NCBI RefSeq assembly: GCF_002088935.1
Contig: NZ_NCSS01000004.1
Coordinates: forward strand, 124,001 to 188,000
Direction: 5' to 3'
DNA: 64,000 bases
Source: Henriciella litoralis
Lineage (GTDB): Bacteria; Pseudomonadota; Alphaproteobacteria; Caulobacterales; Hyphomonadaceae
Made by a program: the position numbers and the translations under genes
Shown here: positions 27,157 through 35,198 of the stretch, piece by piece
Layout: every line of letters starts with the position of its first letter
How positions within the stretch are numbered: position 1 is the stretch's first letter
Notes under the pieces: model-generated
What the model was told of the DNA's origin: nothing
Database searches by the model: none
Seen by the model: only the letters and a program-made list of their open reading frames with translations

Positions 27157-28689
27157 CTAAAGCGGAATATTATCGTGCTTCTTCCAGGGGTTTTCCAGCT
27201 CTTTGCCGCGGAGGGTGCGCAGCGCTTTTACGATGCGGCGGCGGGTTGAGTGGGGCATGATGATGTCGTCGATATAGCCCTTTTTCGCGGCCACATAGGG
27301 GTTCGCGAAATTGTCTTCGTACATCTTGGTGTGGGCCGCGATCTTGTCGGCGTCGCCGATATCCTTGCGGAAGATGATCTCAACCGCGCCCTTGGCGCCC
27401 ATCACGGCGATTTCGGCGGTTGGCCAGGCATAGTTCACGTCGCCGCGAAGGTGTTTGGAGCTCATCACATCATAGGCGCCGCCATAGGCCTTGCGGGTGA
27501 TGACGGTGACTTTTGGCACGGTGGCTTCGGCATAGGCGAAGAGCAGCTTCGCGCCATGCTTGATGAGGCCGCCATATTCCTGCTTGGTGCCCGGCATGAA
27601 GCCCGGCACGTCGACGAAGGTAACGACAGGAATGTTGAAGCAGTCGCAGAAGCGCACGAAACGGGCCGCCTTGCGGGAGCTATCAATGTCGAGCACGCCG
27701 GCGAGCGTCATCGGCTGGTTGGCCACGATGCCGACGCTGGAGCCTTCCATACGGCCAAAACCGCAGATGATGTTGGCGCCGAAATCAGGGCTGACTTCGA
27801 AGAAGTCGCCCTCGTCCACCGTCTTCTCGATCAGCTCTTTCATGTCGTAAGGCGTGTTCGGATTGGACGGGATCAGCGTGTCGAGGCTTGGCTCAATGCG
27901 CTCAGGGTCATCGAAGCTTGGCCGCACGGGCGGCTGCTCACGGTTTGAGAGGGGCAGGAAGTCAATCAGGCGGCGCATCTGGACGAGCGCCTCAATGTCA
28001 TTCTCGAACGCGCCATCGACGACGCCAGACTTCTTCGCGTGGACGGAGGCGCCGCCGAGCGTTTCGTGGGTGACTTCCTCATTGGTGACGGTTTTGACCA
28101 CGTCCGGGCCGGTCACATACATGTACGAGGTATCCTTCACCATGAAGATGAAGTCGGTCATGGCGGGGCTGTAGACGTCGCCGCCGGCACAAGGGCCCAT
28201 GATGACAGAGATCTGCGGGACAACGCCTGAGGAGAGAACGTTCTCCATGAAGATGTCGGCATAGCCTGCCAGCGAATCAACGCCTTCCTGGATGCGCGCG
28301 CCGCCAGCATCAAAGATGCCAATGACCGGTGCGCCATTGCGCGCGGCCATGCGCTGAACCTTCACGATCTTCTCAGACTGCGCCTTGGAGAGCGAACCGC
28401 CGAAAACGGTAAAGTCCTTGGAGAAGACGTAGACGAGGCGGCCGTTCACCGTGCCGAAGCCGGTCACCACGCCATCGCCCGGAATACGCTGTTCTTCCAT
28501 GCCAAAATCGTGAGAGCGGTGCTCCACGAACATGTCCATCTCTTCGAACGAGCCTTCGTCGAGCAGCATAGTGACGCGTTCGCGCGCGGTGAGCTTGCCT
28601 TTTTCGTGCTGGCGTTCGATCCGCTTCTGTCCGCCGCCGAGACGGGCCTCTTCGCGTTTCGCCTCAAGCGCTTCGATCACGTCTTTCAT
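27157..28689 (-). CDS. pccB: Propionyl-CoA carboxylase, carboxyltransferase beta subunit
   Basis: A 510-residue carboxyltransferase of the acyl-CoA carboxylase beta family. It transfers carboxyl from the biotin on PccA to propionyl-CoA, giving (S)-methylmalonyl-CoA. Two crotonase-like halves are seen: the N-terminal one with [19 protein letters not shown] and [17 protein letters not shown], and the C-terminal one with [25 protein letters not shown] and [15 protein letters not shown], typical for PCC. The ATG at 28689 (MKDVIEAL) has GGAG 8 nt upstream; an ATG at 28725 is less likely. The last 99 bp are duplicated at 24980-25078. The partner pccA is at 6973-8973. Confidence 0.94.
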   Translation of the reverse strand: MKDVIEALEAKREEARLGGGQKRIERQHEKGKLTARERVTMLLDEGSFEEMDMFVEHRSHDFGMEEQRIPGDGVVTGFGTVNGRLVYVFSKDFTVFGGSLSKAQSEKIVKVQRMAARNGAPVIGIFDAGGARIQEGVDSLAGYADIFMENVLSSGVVPQISVIMGPCAGGDVYSPAMTDFIFMVKDTSYMYVTGPDVVKTVTNEEVTHETLGGASVHAKKSGVVDGAFENDIEALVQMRRLIDFLPLSNREQPPVRPSFDDPERIEPSLDTLIPSNPNTPYDMKELIEKTVDEGDFFEVSPDFGANIICGFGRMEGSSVGIVANQPMTLAGVLDIDSSRKAARFVRFCDCFNIPVVTFVDVPGFMPGTKQEYGGLIKHGAKLLFAYAEATVPKVTVITRKAYGGAYDVMSSKHLRGDVNYAWPTAEIAVMGAKGAVEIIFRKDIGDADKIAAHTKMYEDNFANPYVAAKKGYIDDIIMPHSTRRRIVKALRTLRGKELENPWKKHDNIPL

Positions 28690-28816
28690 GAAGGGTACTC
28701 CATCAGTCTTTGCCTTGCGTTGCACTTGATACGCGATGAGGCGCAGGACGCAAGAAAAAGGACGGGTTGCCGCAAAGACAACCCGCCCACCTTTCAGTTT
28801 TTGAACACGTCAGACG

Positions 28817-29557
28817 CTAGTGGCCGCGCCGTCCATCGCGGTCGCGATGGTCCCTGTCATCCCTGCCGCCACGGTCATCACTTCTGTCGTGGGAGTGGCC
28901 CTCGCTGCGCCCGCCATAGGTGGACGCTTTGGAGGTGTAGGTCGGATGACCGTAGCTATTGCTGGATCCATAGCTGTAGCCGCTATAGGTCGTGTAGCCG
29001 TGTTGACCCCAGGATGGTCGGCCCGAATATCCGTAATTGTGGTGGGAGCCCTGACGGTAGCCATAGCCACGGCTGCCAGGTTGCGGGATGCCATGGAGCG
29101 CGACAACGTTGCCATAGGCCACGCTGCAGGAAATATCCCGTTCCAGCTCGCGGCGGCGACCTTCGAACTCAACATCCTCGAAACGAATAGTGAAGCTGTT
29201 GCGGCCGGTCTGCTGAACGCGAATGTCGTCATCGATATCCACATCCCGGAAACCGACGCGGTAGCCCTGGCGCTGAATCGATGCTGCGCAGGATTCGACG
29301 GCCGACCGACGAAGCTGGCGGGCTTCCCAGGGATTCTGGCCGTAGCGGCTACGGCTATAGCTGCGACCGTCGCGGCCTCTCCAGCTATTCGTGCCTGTCG
29401 AGACATAGAAGGACGCATCTCCGATCGACAGGGAAAGACCCGATGTCGACGTCGCTGGTTTCCACGAAGGTTGATCAGCCAGAGCTGGAGCTGCAGTGAG
29501 TGGGATTGCCGCAAAAGCCAGCGCTGCCACCCGGGTCGTCATGATGCGATTTATCAT
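28817..29557 (-). CDS. Hypothetical secreted protein with Tyr/Gly/Ser and His/Asp/Arg-rich tail
   Basis: A 246-residue protein with a signal peptide (cleavage near ALADQ). A core of about 100 residues contains two cysteines (ESCAASIQ and ISCSVAYG) and WEARQLRRSAVESC, a pattern seen in small periplasmic proteins of alphaproteobacteria of unknown role. The last 90 residues are low complexity, first Tyr/Gly/Ser/His (YGYSGRPSWGQHGYTTYSG), then charged repeats of His, Asp and Arg, which could bind metal or other polymers. The start at 29557 is tentative; an ATG at 29542 is an alternative. Confidence 0.65.
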   Translation of the reverse strand: MINRIMTTRVAALAFAAIPLTAAPALADQPSWKPATSTSGLSLSIGDASFYVSTGTNSWRGRDGRSYSRSRYGQNPWEARQLRRSAVESCAASIQRQGYRVGFRDVDIDDDIRVQQTGRNSFTIRFEDVEFEGRRRELERDISCSVAYGNVVALHGIPQPGSRGYGYRQGSHHNYGYSGRPSWGQHGYTTYSGYSYGSSNSYGHPTYTSKASTYGGRSEGHSHDRSDDRGGRDDRDHRDRDGRRGH

Positions 29558-29720
29558 GAGCCCAGATAATCATGAGGGTATGGAACCCCGCATGACCGCC
29601 CCGTTCGGAAACCGTTCAGAAAGTTTATACGTTTAATTTCAACGGATTAAATGAACGCATTTAAGCTGACCAGCAGCAGAAGTCAGGCTTTCTGAACGAA
29701 GTGGCGCGCTTTGTTCAGGT

Positions 29721-29753
29721 AAAAAAATGAGGGCTCGCGAAACAAGCGAGCCC
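29721..29753 (-). terminator. Intrinsic terminator for the upstream lipoprotein gene
   Basis: Stem GGGCTCGC / GCGAGCCC with a 7-nt loop GAAACAA (29731-29753). On the minus strand it is followed by CTCATTTTTTTA, giving a proper T-tract; it ends the gene starting at 30410. Confidence 0.9.
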
Positions 29754-29780
29754 CTGATGTCATTCTATCCAGCCTGACAA

Positions 29781-30410
29781 TCAGCCACAGCCTTCGACGA
29801 AGTCTACGGCTGGCTCGATGCCAACGCGCCATCCAATTATCGTGCCGTCTGCATCACTTTCGAAGACCGCCTTGGCGCCGTCGTCCAGCGTGACGGTAAG
29901 GTCTTCTGCGTCGAAGTCATACTTGTTTGGTGACCGGGACGTCTCTTCAAACGCCGCCTCGGCCTCTTCCAGTGTGTTTCCGATGCCGATCTCACCGAGT
30001 TTCACATCAGGGTCCAGCACATCAACACGCTGGACCGTGCCCTCATATATCATGAAGGCGCGGTCGTAATTGTTCTCATTGGCGCGCAAGGAATAACAGC
30101 TCGGCTCGGTTGCTTCGCCGTAGAGCGTGCCCTCGAAGGACGCTTTCGCCTCTTCGGCGGTCATACCAAATTCGACGCCGCAAAACCCGTTTGCATCGAC
30201 ACTTGTGCAGCCAGCAGTCTCTGCGGCCGCCGACTGGGTTGGCTCTGCATCACCTATCGACACGCCATCAACAGCGTCGGCACCCGGCACCATTTCTGAC
30301 GTCACGTTTTCTGGAGGTGTGATCGGCGCCGGATCGGTTGGTGTGTCAGGCCCGCAAGAGGCAAGTGTCACGGCAATCGCGCCGAGTGCGCAGTATGTTG
30401 AGAATTTCAT
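29781..30410 (-). CDS. Lipoprotein of unknown function
   Basis: A 209-residue predicted lipoprotein with lipobox LASC near residue 19, a Pro/Thr/Glu-rich linker, and a C-terminal domain of about 140 residues with four cysteines (GCTSVDANGFCGVEFGMT, EPSCYSLRANENN, VEGCG). The piece FGMTAEEAKASFEGTLYG and IGIGNTLEEAEAAFEETS look like repeated helix modules of the kind found in small outer-membrane SH3/SPOR-free proteins, but no family is recognised. GGGAG precedes the ATG at 7 nt. It has its own terminator downstream. Confidence 0.7.
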   Translation of the reverse strand: MKFSTYCALGAIAVTLASCGPDTPTDPAPITPPENVTSEMVPGADAVDGVSIGDAEPTQSAAAETAGCTSVDANGFCGVEFGMTAEEAKASFEGTLYGEATEPSCYSLRANENNYDRAFMIYEGTVQRVDVLDPDVKLGEIGIGNTLEEAEAAFEETSRSPNKYDFDAEDLTVTLDDGAKAVFESDADGTIIGWRVGIEPAVDFVEGCG

Positions 30411-30463
30411 TTCGGATCTCCCGCTTTCAAAGTGTCAGCGGACATTTCATCCCCGCCAAACAA

Positions 30464-31192
30464 TCAACGACTGAGCGCGGCAAATAGTTTCCCGATAGAC
30501 TGGGCATCTTTCCGGCGGCGCGAGAGGGCATCCATCGCTTCTTCGTCTTCGCCCCACTGCTCGACCTGCCAGGCCTCATCGATGCGGGACAGCTCAAACG
30601 CCTCATCTGCCTTCAGCGCGCCGCGTTCTACAGCGCAAGCGAGCACGGCCGACCCAAACAGGGCGCAGCCCCAGGTCAGTCCCGTCAGCGAAATGTCATC
30701 GAGCGATGCAGCATGCGCCCGCGCAGCGGTCAGCGAAGCGGCAGGCTGCGGTGAGGCGATGATGCCTTCGACCGGCACGAGCACAATATCAAGCTCACGG
30801 CCGGCCCAGTCGCGCCAAGGACGCCAGCCTGCATCCTGGCGCTCACGCAGTTCGGTTGGACCTTCGGCCAGATGGCAGACCAGATCGGTCTCTGCATATT
30901 TGGCGATTTCATCCGCCATGGCGTCCCGGGTGAGCGGCGCACGGTCTATGGCGACATTCAGCAATCGCGTCAGCGGCATGGTGGATGGATCGATATGCTC
31001 GCCCTGCGCCGACCATTCGCTGGCGACGAGGGCCGCGAGGTCCTGCGACGCAAACGACAATTCGTTCTTTGCAGGCGTCTTGACGGGCCGCCCATCCAGC
31101 TCGACGCGCCAATTGCCTTCATGCGCGCAGGCGCTGGCCGTCTTATAAAAGCGGCGCGGCAGTTGCGATTGTTTTTGAGATTGCTGTGTCAT
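30464..31192 (-). CDS. ATP12-family F1-ATPase assembly chaperone
   Basis: A 242-residue ATP12 homologue, a chaperone for the F1-alpha subunit found in mitochondria and alphaproteobacteria. Family marks include RRFYKTASACAHEGNWRVELDGRPVKTPAKNEL split at the N-terminus, VASEWSAQGEHIDPSTMPLTRLLNVAIDR, and the C-terminal LTWGCALFGSAVLACAVERG with LSRIDEAWQVEQWGEDEEA. Its presence is good evidence that this is an alphaproteobacterium. It lies in the conserved crcB/RluC/HAD neighbourhood of that group. The N-terminal MTQQSQKQSQLP is a variable extension. No strong ribosome site is seen before the ATG. Confidence 0.93.
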   Translation of the reverse strand: MTQQSQKQSQLPRRFYKTASACAHEGNWRVELDGRPVKTPAKNELSFASQDLAALVASEWSAQGEHIDPSTMPLTRLLNVAIDRAPLTRDAMADEIAKYAETDLVCHLAEGPTELRERQDAGWRPWRDWAGRELDIVLVPVEGIIASPQPAASLTAARAHAASLDDISLTGLTWGCALFGSAVLACAVERGALKADEAFELSRIDEAWQVEQWGEDEEAMDALSRRRKDAQSIGKLFAALSR

Positions 31193-31243
31193 CTCGTCTG
31201 CCTTTGCACCATGAGGCGCATCAGGGAAAGATGTCAGACTGTC

Positions 31244-31687
31244 CTAACCGGCTGTGACGGCCTCGGTTTCAGCATTTTGCTGCGGGCCGACATCCAGCAT
31301 GTCGATAACGGTCCGCGTTTCGCGATCCATCAGGATAAGTGTCTGGCCGACGCGAACGGTCTTGAGGTCAGGCGCTTTTTGATCCAGCGCGAGGCCCGCT
31401 CTCCATTCAATTGCCAGCGGGAACATGTTTTCCGGAAACGGTTCACCAAGCTCGATGCGCTGCTCCAGAGGCGATGGCTCAAAGCAGATGCCATGCTTGG
31501 CGAGGCCCACATCGCATTGGCCGTTCGCAGCTTTAAAATTGGTATCGAAGGTCACTTTGTCCGAAGACGTAAAATTCGACGCTAACCCTTCATCCTGAGT
31601 GGATGAGTGTGCCGACAGAGCAAGAAACCCGCCTCCGATCAGTGCGACGGCAATTCCCATCAGTACATGGTCGATATTGAGTTTCAC
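31244..31687 (-). CDS. Membrane-anchored hypothetical protein, weakly RcnB-like
   Basis: A 147-residue protein with one N-terminal hydrophobic segment (about 7-25) that acts as a signal anchor. Two cysteines at NGQCDVGLAKHGICFE may form a periplasmic disulfide. The C-terminal half (GEPFPENMFPLAIEWRAGLAL, LKTVRVGQTLILMDRETRTVIDML) resembles RcnB-type periplasmic domains in the order of hydrophobic strands and the VRVGxxxxLxD ending, but this is an impression. The start is a GTG. It lies 51 bp upstream of the ATP12 gene on the same strand and is probably co-transcribed. Confidence 0.6.
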   Translation of the reverse strand: MKLNIDHVLMGIAVALIGGGFLALSAHSSTQDEGLASNFTSSDKVTFDTNFKAANGQCDVGLAKHGICFEPSPLEQRIELGEPFPENMFPLAIEWRAGLALDQKAPDLKTVRVGQTLILMDRETRTVIDMLDVGPQQNAETEAVTAG

Positions 31688-31797
31688 GGGCCTCTGTCCT
31701 TTTCGGCTGTTTTCGATCTGTCTGATTAGCCAACGCAGCTTGGGGGAAATCGATCCATAAAAACTGCATTTAATGCATATACTTCAACGCACTACAG

Positions 31798-31829
31798 AAA
31801 AAGGCCGACCCTCTTTCGAGGATCGGCCC
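31798..31829 (-). terminator. Intrinsic terminator of the small lipoprotein gene
   Basis: An 11-bp stem with one mismatch, GGCCGACCCTC / GAGGATCGGCC, loop TTTC. On the minus strand it is followed by TTTTTCTG, suitable for termination of the gene starting at 32000. Confidence 0.85.
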
Positions 31830-31856
31830 ATTCATTATTCTGATCAGTTCAGACGT

Positions 31857-32000
31857 CTAGTCGACAGCGTCTTCCATATCGTCCGCTGCTTCATCCAGGT
31901 TTTCCCCGGCTTCTTCCATTGGGCCGTCATTGTCTTCACAAGCTGCGACACCGCCAATTGCGCCCATACCGATGAGCAGAGCTAGAAAAGTCTTTTTCAT
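31857..32000 (-). CDS. Very small acidic lipoprotein (47 residues)
   Basis: An intact short gene: basic start MKKTFLALLIG, hydrophobic helix, lipobox VAAC with Cys21, then a very acidic tail (EDNDGPMEEAGENLDEAADD and MEDAVD) with heptad-like spacing. AGGGG stands 6 nt before the ATG and a terminator follows, so it is a complete transcription unit. It resembles entericidin/LEA-like small lipoproteins in size and charge pattern. The function is unknown. Confidence 0.8.
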   Translation of the reverse strand: MKKTFLALLIGMGAIGGVAACEDNDGPMEEAGENLDEAADDMEDAVD

Positions 32001-32104
32001 GAGATTCCCCTTTTGAATTAGTCTCTCAACAGTCCAACGTTACACACCGCGCGTGGTTCCTTACATTTTGGACATTTTTTTGAGATGGTCCGCAGCGCGG
32101 TCCA

Positions 32105-32779
32105 TTACGCCGTCAAAATACGCGAAATGGCCCCGTGCATATCGGCGTCTGAAATCTTCTTTTCACGCGCATAGGACACCCAGTCGAGCCTGCGGATACT
32201 CTGGTCTTCAAAGACCAATTGATCACCGGGATTGCGGGCGAAAGCGATACCAAGCTGGACATAATCCCCGATTGGAAGGCGTCCGTTCGCGTCGATTTTG
32301 CCAACCAGCTCTGCGTCAAGCCGATGCATGGACGGCCCGGTGACCAGCCCCCTTTTGGTCGATGGCAAAACGCCGAACACACAAATCCGCGCGTTGGACA
32401 GCGCCTTCACTTCACTTTGCAGTGTGTCGATGAGCGCCGGTAACTCTTGGCGCGTGCTGGACCTTTTTGTCATCGCCCCCAACGGGCCGACAAGCTGGGA
32501 CAGCGCGCCCGAAAATATCGCACCGAAGATGAAGATGCCGAGCGGCGAAATCAGAGCAACGCTGATCGCCATCGGAATGGCCGCCAACCCGGTGCCGACC
32601 ATGGCCCATGGAATTTTCCGGCTGCATTGTTGGATGACCCGCCTTTTGATCTCGATGACCTTGAGCGTCTGAACCGCCCGCTCCAGCTTCAAATCCTCTG
32701 TGTCGGGACGGCTGGCTTCTGCCTCAGCGAGTGCGGCCCGCCGGGCTTTCTGAATGGGACTGCGTTGTCGTCTGGCCAT
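32105..32779 (-). CDS. Hypothetical protein with central membrane segments
   Basis: A 224-residue protein. The N-terminal 50 residues are basic and helical (MARRQRSPIQKARRAALAEAE...), two adjacent hydrophobic segments lie at about 57-100 (AMVGTGLAAIPMAISVALI and IFIFGAIFSGALSQLVGPLG), and the C-terminal half is soluble with alternating strands. No family recognised. GGAGG stands 9 nt before the ATG. It sits 36 bp downstream of the HAD phosphatase and may be co-transcribed. Confidence 0.6.
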   Translation of the reverse strand: MARRQRSPIQKARRAALAEAEASRPDTEDLKLERAVQTLKVIEIKRRVIQQCSRKIPWAMVGTGLAAIPMAISVALISPLGIFIFGAIFSGALSQLVGPLGAMTKRSSTRQELPALIDTLQSEVKALSNARICVFGVLPSTKRGLVTGPSMHRLDAELVGKIDANGRLPIGDYVQLGIAFARNPGDQLVFEDQSIRRLDWVSYAREKKISDADMHGAISRILTA

Positions 32780-32815
32780 TTGAGAATTCCTCCAGACGTC
32801 AGGCTAGCCGCGCCC

Positions 32816-33505
32816 TCAGGTTGAGACAATCGGAGATTGAACAGACCGGCCAAATTTATCGAGGCCCTGATTCAGGCTTGTGAACTCATCATGCACCTCA
32901 TGCGCCCCGGCCGCCTTCAATTCACCCGCCTCGCCGAACCCCCAGCTAACGCCCATCGTGTGAATGCCAGCATTCCGGCCCATCGCAATGTCATGGATGG
33001 CATCGCCGATGATGAGGCTTTGATGCGGCTCGCAGCCGAGCGCGTCCATGGCCTGCTGCACCATGAAAGGGTGCGGCTTGCCGGGGCCGTCATCGGCGCA
33101 CCAGATCGTGTCGAAATACTGCTCCAGCGGATGCATCTCGAAGATGGCGCGGATGCCGCGATGCGACTTGCCGGTCGCCATGGCAATCAGCCAGCCTTCA
33201 TTGGCCAGCCGGTCGAGCGTCTCGATCGCGCCATCATAGAGCGGCTCGACAAAGTTCTCTTCGGTTCGCCGGGCAACGAAGGCCTGTCTGTAGGCTTCGG
33301 TGAGGGCCGGAATGTCATGATAGTCCGGCGCCAGCGTGCTGCAGACTTCATGTAGGCCGAGCCCTACCGTCTTGCGCAAGTCATCATAGGCCGGTTCCGG
33401 CAAGCCGCAGGCCACGAAGGCGCGGCACATGGCCGTCTGAATCACGTCTCGGCTGTCGACGATGGTGCCATCCATGTCCCAGATGGCGAGTTTGAGGTCT
33501 GTCAT
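32816..33505 (-). CDS. HAD-superfamily hydrolase, phosphoglycolate-phosphatase-like
   Basis: A 229-residue HAD-IA phosphatase. Motif I is WDMDGTIVDS, with the nucleophile and general acid Asp; motif II contains MATGKS; motif III is GPGKPHPFM; motif IV is IIGDAIHDIAMGRNAGI. The cap domain lies between I and II. In the same conserved cluster of other alphaproteobacteria a HAD protein is usual next to RluC and ATP12. Possible substrates are phosphoglycolate or other sugar phosphates. The ATG at 33505 has GGAGG 8 nt upstream; the frame runs to 33520. Confidence 0.85.
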   Translation of the reverse strand: MTDLKLAIWDMDGTIVDSRDVIQTAMCRAFVACGLPEPAYDDLRKTVGLGLHEVCSTLAPDYHDIPALTEAYRQAFVARRTEENFVEPLYDGAIETLDRLANEGWLIAMATGKSHRGIRAIFEMHPLEQYFDTIWCADDGPGKPHPFMVQQAMDALGCEPHQSLIIGDAIHDIAMGRNAGIHTMGVSWGFGEAGELKAAGAHEVHDEFTSLNQGLDKFGRSVQSPIVST

Positions 33506-33528
33506 GCGCTCGCCTCCCACGAACCGCC

Positions 33529-33550
33529 GACCCCTGCGCAGGCAGGGGTC
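33529..33550. repeat. Palindromic intergenic repeat
   Basis: GACCCCTGC-GCAG-GCAGGGGTC, a perfect 9-bp hairpin, lying between the HAD and RluC genes. A second, degraded copy (GGCCTTCGCAGGTATCTGCGG) follows near 33604. Similar GACCCCTGCCTGCGCAGG repeats are widespread between genes in alphaproteobacteria. Confidence 0.65.
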
Positions 33551-33649
33551 CAGAGTATGCGGCCCGAAACCCCAAGAGACGGCGATGCTGCGTCATGGGC
33601 ACCGGCCTTCGCAGGTATCTGCGGCGCGGGGGCATTCGCGCAGGCCATT

Positions 33650-34645
33650 CTACAAAAACAGCTCAAACGGATCGTTGCCCGCCTCGGCTTCCAGAAAGCC
33701 GAGTGTCTTGAACGTCTCTTTCATATGGCCCGACAGCGGCGCCTTGAGGAGAAGCGGTTTCTTGTTGGCACGCGGGATGAGCAAGGCGCGCGCGTGCAGG
33801 TGCAATCCGCTGGCGACGCCCTGCGGCACTTCACGCCCGGTGACGTACTTGTCGTCACCGAGAATGGACGTGCCAAGCTCATGCATGTGAAAGCGCAACT
33901 GGTGCATCCGGCCCGTCTGCGGGCGGAGCGCAACCCATGCTGCCTTCTGAGCTGCTTGCGACACTGTGATATAGTCTGTGATGGAATGGCGCGCGCCTTC
34001 ATCATTTTGCGCAGCGTGCACCATGCGTTCGCGGCCTTCCGGCCCCTGCCCCTTGGCCATCCAGCAGCGTATCTGACCGGCCGCCGGTTTTGGCGCACCA
34101 ACCGTGACGGCCCAGTAGGCCTTCTGCATGTCGCGTGAGCGGAACAGATCGGAAAGCTTCGCCGCAGCAGCCGGATGCTTGGCGATCAGCAGCAGGCCAG
34201 AGGTCTCCTTATCAAGGCGGTGAACCAGTTTCGGGCGATATTCGCCGTCGGACAGAGCGTCCAGCAAGCCATCAATATGACGACCGCCCTGCCTGGTGCC
34301 GCCCTGGACGGCGATGCCAGCGGGCTTGTTCAGCGCGAACATCTCATCGTCTTCATAGACGACCATTTCACGCATGAAGTCCTGATCGCGGGAGGTCAGC
34401 TTGCCGGGCTTGTAGGCCTGCTTTTCCTCAGCGGTCTGCTGATGGACGGGCGGCAGGCGCACGACCATGCCGGCTTCGAGGCGCGTATTGGCTTTCGCCC
34501 GGCCGCCATCGACACGAATCTGGCCCGAGCGGAGCAGCTTTTCCAGCTGGCCCTGCGTCACCTGAAGGCGGCGTTTGACCCAGCGATCAAGGCGCACGCC
34601 CTCTTCCTTCGGGCTGACAGTCTCATTGATAACCTGGGAGTTCAT
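33650..34645 (-). CDS. RluC/RluD-family 23S rRNA pseudouridine synthase
   Basis: A 331-residue pseudouridine synthase. An S4 RNA-binding domain comes first (VRLDRWVKRRLQVTQGQLEKLLRSGQIRVDG), then the catalytic domain with the invariant Asp in HRLDKETSGLL and the ALRPQTGRMHQLRFHM motif. The annotated frame extends to 34738, but the ATG at 34645 overlaps the TGA stop of crcB (ATGA), so translation is coupled; the longer version would overlap crcB widely. Likely modifies specific uridines in 23S rRNA. Confidence 0.9.
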   Translation of the reverse strand: MNSQVINETVSPKEEGVRLDRWVKRRLQVTQGQLEKLLRSGQIRVDGGRAKANTRLEAGMVVRLPPVHQQTAEEKQAYKPGKLTSRDQDFMREMVVYEDDEMFALNKPAGIAVQGGTRQGGRHIDGLLDALSDGEYRPKLVHRLDKETSGLLLIAKHPAAAAKLSDLFRSRDMQKAYWAVTVGAPKPAAGQIRCWMAKGQGPEGRERMVHAAQNDEGARHSITDYITVSQAAQKAAWVALRPQTGRMHQLRFHMHELGTSILGDDKYVTGREVPQGVASGLHLHARALLIPRANKKPLLLKAPLSGHMKETFKTLGFLEAEAGNDPFELFL

Positions 34646-35031
34646 GCGAAAAACTTTCTCATTATCATCATGCCGGCCATCACGAGCAGGAGGCCCGCCA
34701 CCACCGACAGGCCAGCATAGGCAAACGCCTTTGGCCATTGGTCTTCCTGAACGAAGCGGGCAACTTCCAGCGAGAAGGCCGAGAAGGTCGTAAAACCGCC
34801 AAGCAGGCCCGTCGCCAGAAACAGGCGTGTTTCCTGTCCGCCGGCAAGGGTCTCACCGCGAAACGTCATCCAGCCGATCAGCAAACCCATCAGGAGGCTG
34901 CCCAGCAGATTGACGAAGAAGGTCGCCCACGGCCAACCCAAAAGACCAAGGCGTACCGTCGCAAGGCCAGCGCCATGACGCAGGCTCGCGCCGATGGCGC
35001 CGCCGAGAGCTACGTATAGAAAACCGTTCAT
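34642..35031 (-). CDS. crcB: CrcB/Fluc fluoride ion channel
   Basis: A 129-residue four-helix fluoride channel that exports F- as a dual-topology dimer. The family motifs are GGAIGASLRHG, FVNLLGSLLMG and ATGLLGGFTTFSAFSLE, with the conserved Asn and Phe residues that line the pore. AAGGGAG precedes the ATG at 7 nt. No fluoride riboswitch was recognised in the 165 bp upstream. It overlaps the RluC gene by 4 bp (ATGA). Confidence 0.95.
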   Translation of the reverse strand: MNGFLYVALGGAIGASLRHGAGLATVRLGLLGWPWATFFVNLLGSLLMGLLIGWMTFRGETLAGGQETRLFLATGLLGGFTTFSAFSLEVARFVQEDQWPKAFAYAGLSVVAGLLLVMAGMMIMRKFFA

Positions 35032-35198
35032 AATGCCGCTCCCTTACTGCGAATATCCCAACAGTGATAGGGCTGCGCGCACGCGAGCTGATAGCAATTT
35101 AACATGGCGCCTGACGCGGCGTCCCCTCTTGCCAGCTTTAGACGCACCGATACGCTCGCCTGCATTCAACGTCCGCAAAGAGACGATCAGGAGGAAAC

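Larger units (their letters stand above)
24980..27255. mobile_element. Putative inserted segment flanked by 99-bp direct repeats of the pccB 3' end
   Basis: The direct repeats 24980-25078 and 27157-27255 bracket about 2.08 kb that holds one lipoprotein gene. This arrangement, an intact target gene whose 3' end is restored on one side and a displaced copy of the end on the other, is what integration into a gene end or a duplication event leaves behind. No integrase, transposase or terminal inverted repeat is seen inside, so the mechanism is open. Confidence 0.55.

Noticed and set aside
28820-29569. Long overlapping ORFs on both strands in the Tyr/Gly-rich secreted protein gene
   Set aside because: Only the minus-strand frame 28817-29557 has a signal peptide and sensible composition; the others come from low-complexity codons.
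35032-35198. Possible fluoride riboswitch before crcB
   Set aside because: I looked for the conserved crcB-motif core segments on the minus strand and did not find them in order.
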